A stretch of DNA of 5,911 bases from Holophagaceae bacterium UBA706 (GCA_002298155.1 DBME01000307.1:1-5911); one strand, 5' to 3'. Shown: positions 1-5,911, numbered from the stretch's first letter. Notes: generated by a model from the sequence alone, not told the origin. A program made the numbers and translations.

Positions 1-972
1 CAGGGTGTCCAGGGCGGTGCCGGTGCCGGCGGGGGTGGCGCCGGGGCCCGTGCCGTCATCCTCCACCGCCAGGATCAGCTCGGCGCCGGCGCGGCGCGCC
101 GTGATGGCGATGCGGCCGCCGGCCTCCAGGGGGGCCAGTCCATGCTTCACGGCGTTCTCCACGAGCACCTGGAGGGAGAAGGGGGGCACCGGCAGATCCT
201 CCAGCTCCTCGGGCACGTCGATGGCCACCTGGAGCCGGTCGCCCATGCGGGTGCGCTCGATGCCCAGGTAGCCTTCCACGAAGGCCAGCTCCTCCCGGAG
301 GGGAACGGTGAGGCGGTCGGAGGTCTCCACCACCTGCCGGTAGAGGCCGGCCAGGCGGTCGATGTTCCGGGCGGCGTCGGCGGGGTCCTTGTCCACCTGG
401 GCCTTGAGGGAATTGAGCGTATTGAACAGGAAATGGGGCGCCAGGCGGCTGCGCAGGGCCATGTCCCGGGCGGAGGCCAGCAGGAGCATCTGGTTGCGGC
501 TCATACGCTGGAAGACGAAGAGCAGGCAGGCATAAGCGTAGAGAAGGACGCCCCACACGGCGCCCACGGCACGGGGGTGAGGCAGGAGCCAAAGGAGCGG
601 CAGCGCGGCCAGAAAGGAGGTCAACATGAGCAGGACGGCCAAGCCACCCATGCCGGGGAAGGGGCGGCGGCCGGGGCCCGTCTTGACGCCCCAGCGCTCC
701 GACCATCCGTCGGACCACAGGAGGATGCCCCCTGCCACGGTGCCTGCCAGGACGCCATAGCCCACCCCGATGAGCCCTCCCACCAGGGCGCCCAGACGGT
801 CGATGAGGGGAAGGGCCACCTGGGTGGTCACGACGATGGCCATGCCCACGCCGACCATCCGGGGTTCCGGCAGCGTCTGGCAGTTCTTGAACCGGACCAT
901 GGGCCGTTCGATCCAGCCGATGAGGTGATCCAGTGCCTTGATCCAGGCGGGGGTGGCGAGTTGGTCATTCAT
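1..972 (-). CDS. LytS-type membrane sensor histidine kinase (3' end cut off by the window edge)
   Basis: This is a two-component sensor kinase in the inner membrane that should autophosphorylate on histidine and pass phosphate to a response regulator, in this family usually a LytTR-domain DNA-binding protein. The visible 324 residues begin with a short cytoplasmic stretch. Four hydrophobic segments follow (about 40-58, 61-85, 109-131 and 135-155), with no sizeable periplasmic loop, so any signal is probably sensed within the membrane. Next comes the His_kinase (PF06580) signature LAPHFLFNTLNSL at 177-189, with phosphoacceptor His180. An HATPase_c domain follows, with N-box ENAVKHG (272-278, Asn273) and the G1 motif DDGTGPG (305-311). 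The frame is still open at base 1, in the region where the G2 box lies, so only the last few dozen residues should be missing. The ATG at 972 is supported by GAGGAG six bases upstream. The cognate regulator is not in the window. The family is clear; the signal and targets are unknown. Confidence 0.93.
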   Translation of the reverse strand, partial: MNDQLATPAWIKALDHLIGWIERPMVRFKNCQTLPEPRMVGVGMAIVVTTQVALPLIDRLGALVGGLIGVGYGVLAGTVAGGILLWSDGWSERWGVKTGPGRRPFPGMGGLAVLLMLTSFLAALPLLWLLPHPRAVGAVWGVLLYAYACLLFVFQRMSRNQMLLLASARDMALRSRLAPHFLFNTLNSLKAQVDKDPADAARNIDRLAGLYRQVVETSDRLTVPLREELAFVEGYLGIERTRMGDRLQVAIDVPEELEDLPVPPFSLQVLVENAVKHGLAPLEAGGRIAITARRAGAELILAVEDDGTGPGATPAGTGTALDTL

Positions 973-1114
973 GGCTGTCTCCTCGGGGCGCGACGGCGCC
1001 CGCTGAGATCCAGCCTAGGGAGGGCCGGGCGGGCCCGGCGGAGGTTCCTGGCGGACGGCGCGCACGGTGACGTGGGCGGTCCGGGTGGGGGGATGAACGG
1101 CAGGGCGGCCGGCG
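973..1114 (-). other. Leader/intergenic region between prepilin peptidase and histidine kinase genes, with two GC-rich hairpins
   Basis: This 142-base gap contains no convincing gene. Two perfect six-base-pair inverted repeats are visible. One is at 986-991/996-1001 (GGGCGC arms, four-base loop) and ends one base before the Shine-Dalgarno sequence of the kinase gene (978-984). The other is at 1024-1029/1034-1039 (GCCGGG/CCCGGC, four-base loop). Neither is followed by a T-run on the minus strand, so neither looks like a standard intrinsic terminator. In DNA this GC-rich short palindromes also occur by chance. The gap is long enough to hold a promoter for the kinase gene, but I see no credible -35/-10 pair. 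Confidence 0.4.
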
Positions 1115-2029
1115 TCAATGCAGGAGGCCCATGTAGGCCAGCCACAGCGCCGGGCCGAAGAACACCACCACCGGGGTCGCCAGGGCCAGGGCGCAGCCGA
1201 AGGGGAGCATCGTCTGGCCCCCGGCCTTGCGCGTGATCATGAGCGGCAGCCCCACCGCGCTGCCCAGGAGGGCCCCGCCGAAGAGGATGCCCAGCATGGG
1301 CCCCCACCCCCAGAAGGCCCCGAGCCAGGCCAGCATCTTGAAGTCGCCCATGCCGATGCCGTCGGTCTTGCGCACGAGGCGGTAGGCGCCGTTGAGGAGC
1401 CAGGGCACGCCGTAGCCGATGGCCAGCCCCAGGAGGCTCTCCTGCCAGGTGACGCGGGGTCCCATGGGGTCCCAGGCCGGCGCGGACTGGATGCCGTTGA
1501 AGAAGGTGTCCACATGGATGACGTTCTGGCCCGGGCCCCAGATGGCGGTGAGGTGGGTGGGCCAGGCCAGCTGCGGCAGGGTGAACAGGACCCCCAGGAC
1601 CATGAGCGGATACTGGATCACGTCCGGCAGGATGAACTCGGTGAGGTCGGTGAAGAACAGCACCAGGAGCGCGTACCCGCAGAGGATGCCCTTGAACCAG
1701 ATGAGGGTGCCGAAGGGGAACACCCACACCGAGCCCGCCAGCAGCACGCCGCCCAGGAGCTCCACCAGGGGATAGCGCACGGGGATCCGCCACCCGCAGC
1801 TGGCGCAGCGGCCCCGCAGCCACAGCCACCCGAACAGGGGGATGTTGTGCCACGGCTTGATGCGGGCCTTGCACTGGGGGCAGTGGCTGGGCTTGGTGAC
1901 CACGTTGCGGTCCGCTTCCTCCTCCTGGGGCAGGCGGTGGATGAGCACATTGCCGAAGGAACCCAGGACGAGCCCGAAGGGGGCCAGCAGGATGGAGAGG
2001 AACCACGTGGGGAAATCGAAGGTGGGCAT
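1115..2029 (-). CDS. pilD: Type IV prepilin peptidase / N-methyltransferase (PilD/GspO, peptidase A24A)
   Basis: This inner-membrane aspartyl protease cleaves the leader of type IV prepilins or type II secretion pseudopilins and methylates the new N-terminal residue. The 304-residue protein opens with the family N-terminal domain (PF06750), seen as GLVLGSFGNVLIHRLP at 19-34. Two CxxC pairs (Cys50/Cys53 and Cys75/Cys78) form the expected metal-binding tetracysteine site. The peptidase A24 domain (PF01478) has the catalytic aspartates in DLTEFILPD (Asp128) and GMGDFK (Asp229), followed by the conserved MLPFG near 274-278. Several hydrophobic helices cover the rest. A loop at about 155-195, rich in W, P and N, lengthens the segment between the two aspartates. 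The ATG at 2029 starts just before the conserved domain but lacks a good Shine-Dalgarno sequence. No pilin or secretion genes are adjacent, so the substrates are encoded elsewhere. It is transcribed divergently from the cyclophilin gene. Confidence 0.96.
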   Translation of the reverse strand: MPTFDFPTWFLSILLAPFGLVLGSFGNVLIHRLPQEEEADRNVVTKPSHCPQCKARIKPWHNIPLFGWLWLRGRCASCGWRIPVRYPLVELLGGVLLAGSVWVFPFGTLIWFKGILCGYALLVLFFTDLTEFILPDVIQYPLMVLGVLFTLPQLAWPTHLTAIWGPGQNVIHVDTFFNGIQSAPAWDPMGPRVTWQESLLGLAIGYGVPWLLNGAYRLVRKTDGIGMGDFKMLAWLGAFWGWGPMLGILFGGALLGSAVGLPLMITRKAGGQTMLPFGCALALATPVVVFFGPALWLAYMGLLH

Positions 2030-2117
2030 GGCAAAAGGATAGCAAGCCGGGGAACTTGGGGGCTTTCCTTGACATCCTTAGCTAATAAAAGACTTACAAT
2101 GTCACCTGGAGTCGCTC
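2030..2117. promoter_or_regulatory. Divergent intergenic region between prepilin peptidase and cyclophilin genes
   Basis: These 88 bases separate two divergently transcribed genes and must carry the 5' leaders, and probably the promoters, of both. The middle (about 2069-2100) is markedly AT-rich against a very GC-rich background, as expected for a promoter. A rightward candidate is given separately. For the leftward gene I could not pick a convincing -35/-10 pair. No clear operator dyad was seen. Confidence 0.55.
2069..2100 (+). promoter_or_regulatory. Candidate sigma-70-type promoter for the cyclophilin gene and its operon
   Basis: TTGACA at 2069-2074 is a perfect consensus -35 hexamer. TACAAT at 2095-2100 matches five of six bases of the -10 consensus and lies 18 bases before the start codon. 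The spacer is 20 bases, longer than the usual 16-18, so the pair may not work as written; a weaker -10 could be used instead. If TACAAT is the real -10, transcription would begin around 2106-2108. That overlaps the Shine-Dalgarno sequence (TGGAG, 2107-2111) and would leave a nearly leaderless message. Confidence 0.4.
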
Positions 2118-2738
2118 ATGAAAGTCGCCCTGCTCGCCACCTGCCTTTGCGCCTTCGGCACCCCCGCCGCCCAGGCGCCCGCCCCCGCGCCGACCGCCGC
2201 CGCGCCGCAGCCCCAGGCGAAGCCCCGGGTGCAGCTCACCACCTCGTACGGCCCCATCGTCGTGGAGCTGGAGCCCGCCCTGACCCCGCTCACCGTGGCC
2301 AACTTCTTGCGCTACGTGAAGGAGGGCCATTACGCCGGCACCATCTTCCACCGGGTGATCCCCGGGTTCATGATCCAGGGCGGCGGCCTGCTGCCGGACA
2401 TGACGGAGAAGCCCTCCCACGAGCCCATCCCCAACGAGGCCGCCGAAGCGGCCCGGGGCGGCCTCCTGAACACCCGGGGGACCATCGCCATGGCGCGCAC
2501 CGACGAACCCGGCTCGGCCACCTCGCAGTTCTACATCAACACCGCCGACAACGCGATGCTGGACCACAAGTCCACCGCCGCGGCCAACTTCGGCTACTGC
2601 CCCTTCGGGCGCGTCGTCTCGGGCATGGAGGTGGTGGACAAGATCGAGAAGGTGAACACCATCCTGCGGCGCGGCATGCAGAACGTGCCCGAGTACGCGG
2701 TGCGCATCAAGGCCGCCGAGCTTCTCCCCGCACAATGA
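2118..2738 (+). CDS. ppiA: Secreted cyclophilin-type peptidyl-prolyl cis-trans isomerase (PpiA-like)
   Basis: The enzyme catalyses cis-trans isomerisation of peptide bonds before proline and assists folding of exported proteins, most likely in the periplasm. Residues 1-20 form a signal peptide (one Lys, a hydrophobic core, small residues near 17-20). A Pro/Ala-rich linker follows to about 35, then one cyclophilin domain (about 37-204). The core motif FHRVIPGFMIQGG is at 77-89 and includes the catalytic Arg79 (Arg55 of human cyclophilin A) and Gln87. ATSQFYIN is at 134-141 and FGRVVSGM at 163-170. The position equivalent to cyclophilin A Trp121 is Met147, which predicts weak cyclosporin binding, as in E. 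coli cyclophilins. Length and order match E. coli PpiA. The ATG at 2118 has TGGAG six bases upstream. Its stop codon overlaps the start of the acyltransferase gene. Cys9 and Cys11 lie in the signal peptide, but the sequence before them does not make a good lipobox. Confidence 0.95.
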   Translation: MKVALLATCLCAFGTPAAQAPAPAPTAAAPQPQAKPRVQLTTSYGPIVVELEPALTPLTVANFLRYVKEGHYAGTIFHRVIPGFMIQGGGLLPDMTEKPSHEPIPNEAAEAARGGLLNTRGTIAMARTDEPGSATSQFYINTADNAMLDHKSTAAANFGYCPFGRVVSGMEVVDKIEKVNTILRRGMQNVPEYAVRIKAAELLPAQ

Positions 2739-3460
2739 GGAAGCCCTTCATCAAGCCCTTCCTGGTGCTGATGTACGCCTTCCTCATGCTGTTCGTGTTC
2801 ACGACGGCGGGCTATTTCCTGGCGCCCTTCCTGGGGCGGCGGAAGGCCATGGCGAAGATCGCCCAGAAGTATTTCCTCCACATGACCCGGGTGTGGGGGG
2901 TGCAGCACCACATCGACGGCTGGGAGGACCTGCCCGAGGAGATCCGTGACGGACGCCAGCCGGTGATCTTCATCGCCAACCACACCTCGTACCTCGACGC
3001 CATGATGCTGGGCTGCTACCTGCCCAACCACCCCGTGTTCCTGGCCAAGATCGAGATGCTCTTCATCCCGGTGCTGGGCCTGGCCTGCTGGATGGGGGGG
3101 GTGATCTTCATCAACCGCCGCAACCGGCCCAAAGCCATCGCCTCCATGAAGCGCGCGGCCCGGCTCATCCACGGCGGTGCCACCATCGCGGCCTTCCCGG
3201 AAGGCACCCGCACCCGGGACGGCCAGCTCCTCCCCTTCAAGAAGGGCGTCTTCATGCTGGCCCAGGACGCCGACGTGCCCCTGGTCCCCCTGGGCCTCAC
3301 CGGGGGCTTCGAGATGCTCCCCGCCGGGGCCTGGCGGGTCAAGCCGGGCACCTTCCGCATCCACGTGGGCCAGCCCATCCGCACCGGAGGAATTTCGGAC
3401 CCCGACCTCCTCAGGGAAACCGCCCAGGAAGCCGTGAAAGCGTTGGTGGCCAAAGGATAG
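2735..3460 (+). CDS. plsC: 1-acyl-sn-glycerol-3-phosphate acyltransferase (PlsC family)
   Basis: This membrane-bound enzyme acylates lysophosphatidic acid at position 2 to give phosphatidic acid, the precursor of phospholipids. The 241-residue protein has a hydrophobic N-terminal segment (about 8-32) and then all four acyltransferase motifs of PF01553. These are motif I NHTSYLD (82-88, catalytic His83 and Asp88), motif II VIFINRR (123-129), motif III FPEGTRT (154-160), and motif IV VPLVPLGL (181-188). FKKGVF at 168-173 is also typical. The length is normal for bacterial PlsC. The ATG at 2735 overlaps the preceding stop as ATGA and there is no clear separate ribosome site, so translation is probably coupled to the cyclophilin gene. 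The same frame stays open far upstream, but that extension runs antisense to the prepilin peptidase gene and is not part of the protein. A related lysophospholipid acyltransferase with another acceptor cannot be excluded from sequence alone. Confidence 0.93.
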   Translation: MRKPFIKPFLVLMYAFLMLFVFTTAGYFLAPFLGRRKAMAKIAQKYFLHMTRVWGVQHHIDGWEDLPEEIRDGRQPVIFIANHTSYLDAMMLGCYLPNHPVFLAKIEMLFIPVLGLACWMGGVIFINRRNRPKAIASMKRAARLIHGGATIAAFPEGTRTRDGQLLPFKKGVFMLAQDADVPLVPLGLTGGFEMLPAGAWRVKPGTFRIHVGQPIRTGGISDPDLLRETAQEAVKALVAKG

Positions 3461-3520
3461 GGAACGATGGGAACATGGGGGTTGGATCTTTCTGACCACC
3501 GGCTTCCCAGGAGTGGAACA
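3461..3520 (+). other. Spacer between acyltransferase and dihydrolipoyl dehydrogenase genes
   Basis: This 60-base gap has no hairpin with a T-run, so no intrinsic terminator was seen. An in-frame ATG at 3467 would add 18 residues to the dehydrogenase, but these match nothing expected in the family. No clear promoter hexamers were found. The gap is the one place where the rightward row could be split into two transcription units. Confidence 0.4.
3509..3513 (+). promoter_or_regulatory. Shine-Dalgarno site fixing the start of the dehydrogenase gene
   Basis: AGGAG sits seven bases before the ATG at 3521. That ATG begins a protein whose first residues lead straight into the FAD-binding beta strand (MAQFDLIVIGSGPGG). 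This favours 3521 over the upstream in-frame ATG at 3467, which has only a weak purine-rich stretch before it. Confidence 0.8.
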
Positions 3521-4936
3521 ATGGCCCAATTCGACCTCATCGTCATCGGTTCCGGACCCGGCGGGTACATCGCGGCCATCCGCGGCGCCCAGCTCGGCCT
3601 CGCCACCGCCATCGTGGAGAAGGACCCCGCGGGCCTGGGCGGCACCTGCCTGCGCCGCGGCTGCATCCCCGCCAAGACCTGGCTGGAGACGGCCCACCGC
3701 TACGACCAGATGTCCGATCTCGCCGACTACGGCGTGGCCGGGGTGGACGTCTCGGCCCTGCGCGCGGACCTGGCGGCCATCGTCAAGCGCAAGAACCGCA
3801 TCGTCCTGAAGAACGGCAAGGGCGTCGAGTTCCTCATGAAGAAGAACAAGGTCACCGTGCTCAAGGGCGTGGGACGCCTCCTGGGCGGCGGGCAGGTGGA
3901 AGTGAAGGGCGAGACCACCGAGACCCACCAGGCCAAGCGCATCATCCTGGCCACCGGCTCGGTGCCCAAGGAGCTTCCCGGCATGGAGACCGACGGCGTG
4001 CGGGTGGTCAACAGCGACCACCTCATGGACCTGACGACCCTCCCCGGCCACCTGGTGATCCTGGGCGCCGGCGCCATCGGCGTGGAATTCGCCTCGGTCT
4101 TCGCCCGCCTGGGTTCGAAGGTCACCCTGGTGGAGCTCATGGACCGCCTGCTGCCCATCGAGGACGCCTCCATGGGCGAGGAGCTCGCCAAGATCCTGGC
4201 CAAGCAGCACAAGATCGACATCCGCGTGAAGACGAAGATCGCCTCCATCGAACGCCACGAGGACAAGGTCGTCTGCCACCTCGAGGGCGACAAGCCCGGC
4301 GCCGTGGAATGCACCCACCTCCTGGTGGCCGTGGGCCGCGGCCCCGTCACCGCCGGCGTGGGCCTCGAGGCCACCAAGGCCGTCGTGGACCGGGGCTTCG
4401 TCACCGTGGACGCCATGATGGCCACCGCCGAGCCCGGCCTCTACGCCATCGGCGACATCGTGCGCACCGCCATGCTGGCCCACGTGGCCTCCGACGAGGG
4501 CATCGTGGCCGCCGAGCACGCCGCCCAGTCCCTGGGCAAGGACGTCCATCCCCACCCCATCAACTACGACCGGGTCCCCAGCGTCACCTACTGCGATCCC
4601 GAAGTGGGCTGCATCGGCCTCTCCGAGGCCCAGGCCCGGGAGCGCGGCCACGACGTGCAGGTGGGCAGCTTCCCCTTCATGCCCCTGGCCAAGGCCAACA
4701 TCATGGGCGAGCCCCACGGCTTCGTGAAGATCGTCGCCGACAAGACGTACGGCGAGATCCTGGGCATCCACATCATCGGCCCCAAGGCCACGGAACTGGT
4801 GGCTTCCAGCCTCGCGCTCCTGGGCGGCGAGTACACGGTGGACGAGCTCATCAACACCATGTATCCCCACCCGACCCTCAACGAGGCCATCCCCGAGGCG
4901 GCCCGGGCCGTGTACGGGCGGGCCCTGAACGCCTAG
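3521..4936 (+). CDS. lpdA: Dihydrolipoyl dehydrogenase (E3 component)
   Basis: This cytoplasmic FAD flavoprotein reoxidises dihydrolipoyl groups with NAD+ and serves 2-oxoacid dehydrogenase complexes and/or the glycine cleavage system. The 471-residue protein has the usual family length. It shows the FAD-binding GSGPGG (10-15) with Glu33 closing the first Rossmann unit. The redox disulfide is in GTCLRRGCIPAK (Cys43 and Cys48). ATGS is at 144-147. A second Rossmann motif GAGAIG (182-187) has Glu205 at the end of the next strand, as expected for NAD rather than NADP. The second FAD contact is GLYAIGD (306-312). The C-terminal dimerisation domain carries the catalytic pair in HPTLNE (His450 and Glu455). 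All catalytic residues are present, which separates it from glutathione or mercuric reductases. No E1, E2 or lipoyl-protein gene is next to it, so its partner complex cannot be named. It ends 12 bases before the 5-oxoprolinase subunit B gene. Confidence 0.95.
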   Translation: MAQFDLIVIGSGPGGYIAAIRGAQLGLATAIVEKDPAGLGGTCLRRGCIPAKTWLETAHRYDQMSDLADYGVAGVDVSALRADLAAIVKRKNRIVLKNGKGVEFLMKKNKVTVLKGVGRLLGGGQVEVKGETTETHQAKRIILATGSVPKELPGMETDGVRVVNSDHLMDLTTLPGHLVILGAGAIGVEFASVFARLGSKVTLVELMDRLLPIEDASMGEELAKILAKQHKIDIRVKTKIASIERHEDKVVCHLEGDKPGAVECTHLLVAVGRGPVTAGVGLEATKAVVDRGFVTVDAMMATAEPGLYAIGDIVRTAMLAHVASDEGIVAAEHAAQSLGKDVHPHPINYDRVPSVTYCDPEVGCIGLSEAQARERGHDVQVGSFPFMPLAKANIMGEPHGFVKIVADKTYGEILGIHIIGPKATELVASSLALLGGEYTVDELINTMYPHPTLNEAIPEAARAVYGRALNA

Positions 4937-4948
4937 GTCCCCAGCCCC

Positions 4949-5587
4949 ATGCGCGTCGAGCTCCTGGGTGATTCGGCGCTGCTCCTGGTGTTCGGAGAGG
5001 GGATCGACCCCGCCGTGAACGACCGGGTCCATGAACTGGCCCACCGGCTGCGCCGGGGTCCCCTGCCGGGGATCCTCGGCGTGGTTCCGGCCTACGCCAG
5101 CCTCGCGGTGCACTTCGATCCCCTGCGCTGGGACCCCGAGGCCCTGGAGGCCGAGCTGCGGGGCCTCGCCCAGGCCGGGGACGCTCCCGAGGCGCCCCGG
5201 ACCCTCGTCCTGCCCGTGCGCTACGGCGGGGAATGGGGGCCCGACCTCGCGGACGTGGCCGCCCATTGCGGCTTCACGGAAGCCGAGGTCATCGCCCGCC
5301 ACACGGCGGCCACCTACCGGGTCTTCTTCCTGGGCTTCGCCCCGGGCTTCCCCTACCTGGGCGGCCTGGATCCGGCCCTGGCCACCCCGCGGCGGGCCGA
5401 GCCGCGCCTGCGGGTGCCCCGGGGCTCCGTGGGCATCGCCGGCCCGCAGACGGGGGTCTACCCCCTGGAGACGCCCGGGGGCTGGCGCATCATCGGCTGC
5501 ACCCCGGCGGTGCTCTTCGACCCGCAGCGGGAGGAACCCTGCCTCCTGCGGGCCGGTGACCTCCTGAAGTTCGAGGAGGTGCCATGA
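4949..5587 (+). CDS. pxpB: 5-oxoprolinase subunit B (PxpB/KipI family)
   Basis: This is a subunit of the ATP-dependent bacterial 5-oxoprolinase PxpABC, which opens 5-oxo-L-proline, a damage product of glutamine and glutamate, to glutamate. The Bacillus homologue KipI was first known as an inhibitor of the sporulation kinase KinA. The 212-residue protein is a full-length CT_C_D domain (PF02682). The signature FLGFAPGFPYLGGL is at 127-140, VPRGSVGIAG at 156-165, and TPGGWRIIGCTP at 175-186; His118 lies in the conserved region before the signature. The N-terminal 80 residues match the less conserved first half of the family. The ATG at 4949 has only a weak ribosome site, so translation may depend on ribosomes finishing the dehydrogenase gene 12 bases upstream. 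Its stop overlaps the subunit C start as ATGA. The pairing with subunit C makes the oxoprolinase role more likely than a kinase-inhibitor role. Confidence 0.93.
   Translation: MRVELLGDSALLLVFGEGIDPAVNDRVHELAHRLRRGPLPGILGVVPAYASLAVHFDPLRWDPEALEAELRGLAQAGDAPEAPRTLVLPVRYGGEWGPDLADVAAHCGFTEAEVIARHTAATYRVFFLGFAPGFPYLGGLDPALATPRRAEPRLRVPRGSVGIAGPQTGVYPLETPGGWRIIGCTPAVLFDPQREEPCLLRAGDLLKFEEVP
5573..5580 (+). promoter_or_regulatory. Strong Shine-Dalgarno site for the subunit C gene, inside the subunit B coding region
   Basis: GAGGAGGT lies three bases before the ATG at 5584, within the last codons of the subunit B gene. It supports the 5584 start. With the ATGA overlap, it should give efficient, coupled production of the two partner subunits. 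Confidence 0.75.
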
Positions 5588-5911
5588 CCCTCCGTGTCGA
5601 AGCGCCGGGACTCTTCACCACCGTGCAGGACCTGGGCCGGCCGGAATGGCAGCACCTGGGCCTGGGGCCCGGCGGCGCCGCGGACGTGGTGAGCCACCGC
5701 ATCGCCAACCTGCTGGTGGGCAACGCCCCCGGAGACGCCACTCTGGAGATCCTGCTGGCCGGTCCCACGCTTCGCTTCGAACGGCAGGCCCTGGTGGCGC
5801 TGTGCGGCGCCGATCTCTCCGCCGAAGTGGACGGGCGCCCGGTGCCCCTGTGGCGCCCCGTGTGGCTCAAGGCCGGCTCGCGCCTGACCTTCGGGGCGGC
5901 GGTGCAGGGCG
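5584..5911 (+). CDS. pxpC: 5-oxoprolinase subunit C (PxpC/KipA family), 5' part only
   Basis: This is the partner of subunit B in the 5-oxoprolinase complex, carrying a biotin-dependent-carboxylase-like CT_A_B domain (PF02626). Only the first 109 residues are in the window; the family usually runs to about 300 or more. Recognisable landmarks are PGLFTTVQDLGRP (8-20), QHLGLGPGGAAD (23-34), RIANLLVGN (39-47), TLEILLAGPTLRF (53-65), and CGADLSA followed by VPLWRP (74-80, 87-92). These match the start of PxpC/KipA proteins in order and spacing. The reading frame is intact to the edge. Subunit A (the LamB/YcsF-like PxpA) is not seen and would be expected downstream if the operon is complete. Some members of this domain family belong to urea carboxylase or allophanate systems, but the adjacent subunit B argues for oxoprolinase. 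Confidence 0.92.
   Translation, partial: MTLRVEAPGLFTTVQDLGRPEWQHLGLGPGGAADVVSHRIANLLVGNAPGDATLEILLAGPTLRFERQALVALCGADLSAEVDGRPVPLWRPVWLKAGSRLTFGAAVQG

Noticed and set aside
1024..1039. Hairpin as a rho-independent terminator for the prepilin peptidase gene.
   Set aside because: No T-run follows on the minus strand and the stem is only six base pairs.
142..1236. A 364-codon plus-strand open frame opposite the histidine kinase gene.
   Set aside because: The minus strand encodes clear kinase motifs (His, N and G1 boxes) over the same bases. The plus-strand product is low-complexity and matches nothing I recognise.
2118..2153. A possible lipoprotein signal ending at Cys9 or Cys11 of the cyclophilin.
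   Set aside because: The residues before the cysteines (LATC, CLC) do not fit a lipobox and the preceding hydrophobic stretch is too short. An ordinary signal peptide fits better.
1118..3460. A very long plus-strand open frame of 780 codons running through the prepilin peptidase and cyclophilin regions into plsC.
   Set aside because: Its first two-thirds is antisense or out of frame to two well-supported genes and has low-complexity composition (G, H, P, E, Q rich). Only the part from 2735 codes for a recognisable protein. High GC content makes stop codons rare.
3467..3520. An 18-residue N-terminal extension of the dehydrogenase from the upstream in-frame ATG.
   Set aside because: The ATG at 3521 has a well-placed AGGAG and starts right at the FAD-binding strand, as family members do. 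The extension has no family counterpart and a weaker ribosome site.
2594..5302. A 902-codon minus-strand open frame opposite plsC, the dehydrogenase gene and part of pxpB.
   Set aside because: It is rich in His, Gly, Val, Asp and Leu repeats typical of antisense translation of GC-rich genes, shows no domain motif, and lies opposite three genes with intact catalytic motifs.
1..5911. Search for tRNA genes, CRISPR repeats, insertion sequence ends, toxin-antitoxin or defence genes, or another unusual system.
   Set aside because: By eye I found no array of direct repeats, no terminal inverted repeats with a transposase, no tRNA-like cloverleaf, and nearly all bases are explained by seven recognisable genes.

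Overview
The window is very GC-rich coding DNA from a Gram-negative-type bacterium. It has a type IV prepilin peptidase, a signal-peptide-bearing (probably periplasmic) cyclophilin, and third codon positions strongly biased to G/C. My best guess from the overall style is an Acidobacteriota member of the Holophagae/Geothrix kind, or a delta-proteobacterial relative. That is an impression, not a phylogenetic result, and no rRNA or marker gene in the window settles it.

The layout is two divergent gene blocks meeting at a short intergenic region (about 2030-2117). Reading leftward on the minus strand are the prepilin peptidase gene (2029 to 1115) and, after a 142-base gap containing two GC-rich hairpins, a four-helix membrane histidine kinase of the LytS/His_kinase family that runs off the left edge (972 to 1). 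Reading rightward on the plus strand is a tightly packed row: secreted cyclophilin-type peptidyl-prolyl isomerase (2118-2738), 1-acylglycerol-3-phosphate acyltransferase (2735-3460), dihydrolipoyl dehydrogenase (3521-4936), 5-oxoprolinase subunit B (4949-5587), and the start of 5-oxoprolinase subunit C (5584 to the right edge). Two of these junctions are stop/start overlaps (ATGA), one is 12 bases, and one is 60 bases with a strong Shine-Dalgarno site, so the row could be a single transcript, with a possible internal break before the dehydrogenase gene.

Functionally the genes are housekeeping or broadly distributed. They cover type IV pilin/secretion processing, a two-component sensor, periplasmic protein folding, phosphatidic acid synthesis, the E3 component of 2-oxoacid dehydrogenase or glycine cleavage complexes, and recycling of 5-oxoproline to glutamate. 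They do not form one obvious pathway. I found no mobile element, CRISPR array, tRNA, rRNA, phage gene or defence module, and I do not see evidence of a new biological system. The observations below are modest: gene-order oddities, one candidate promoter and some leader structure.
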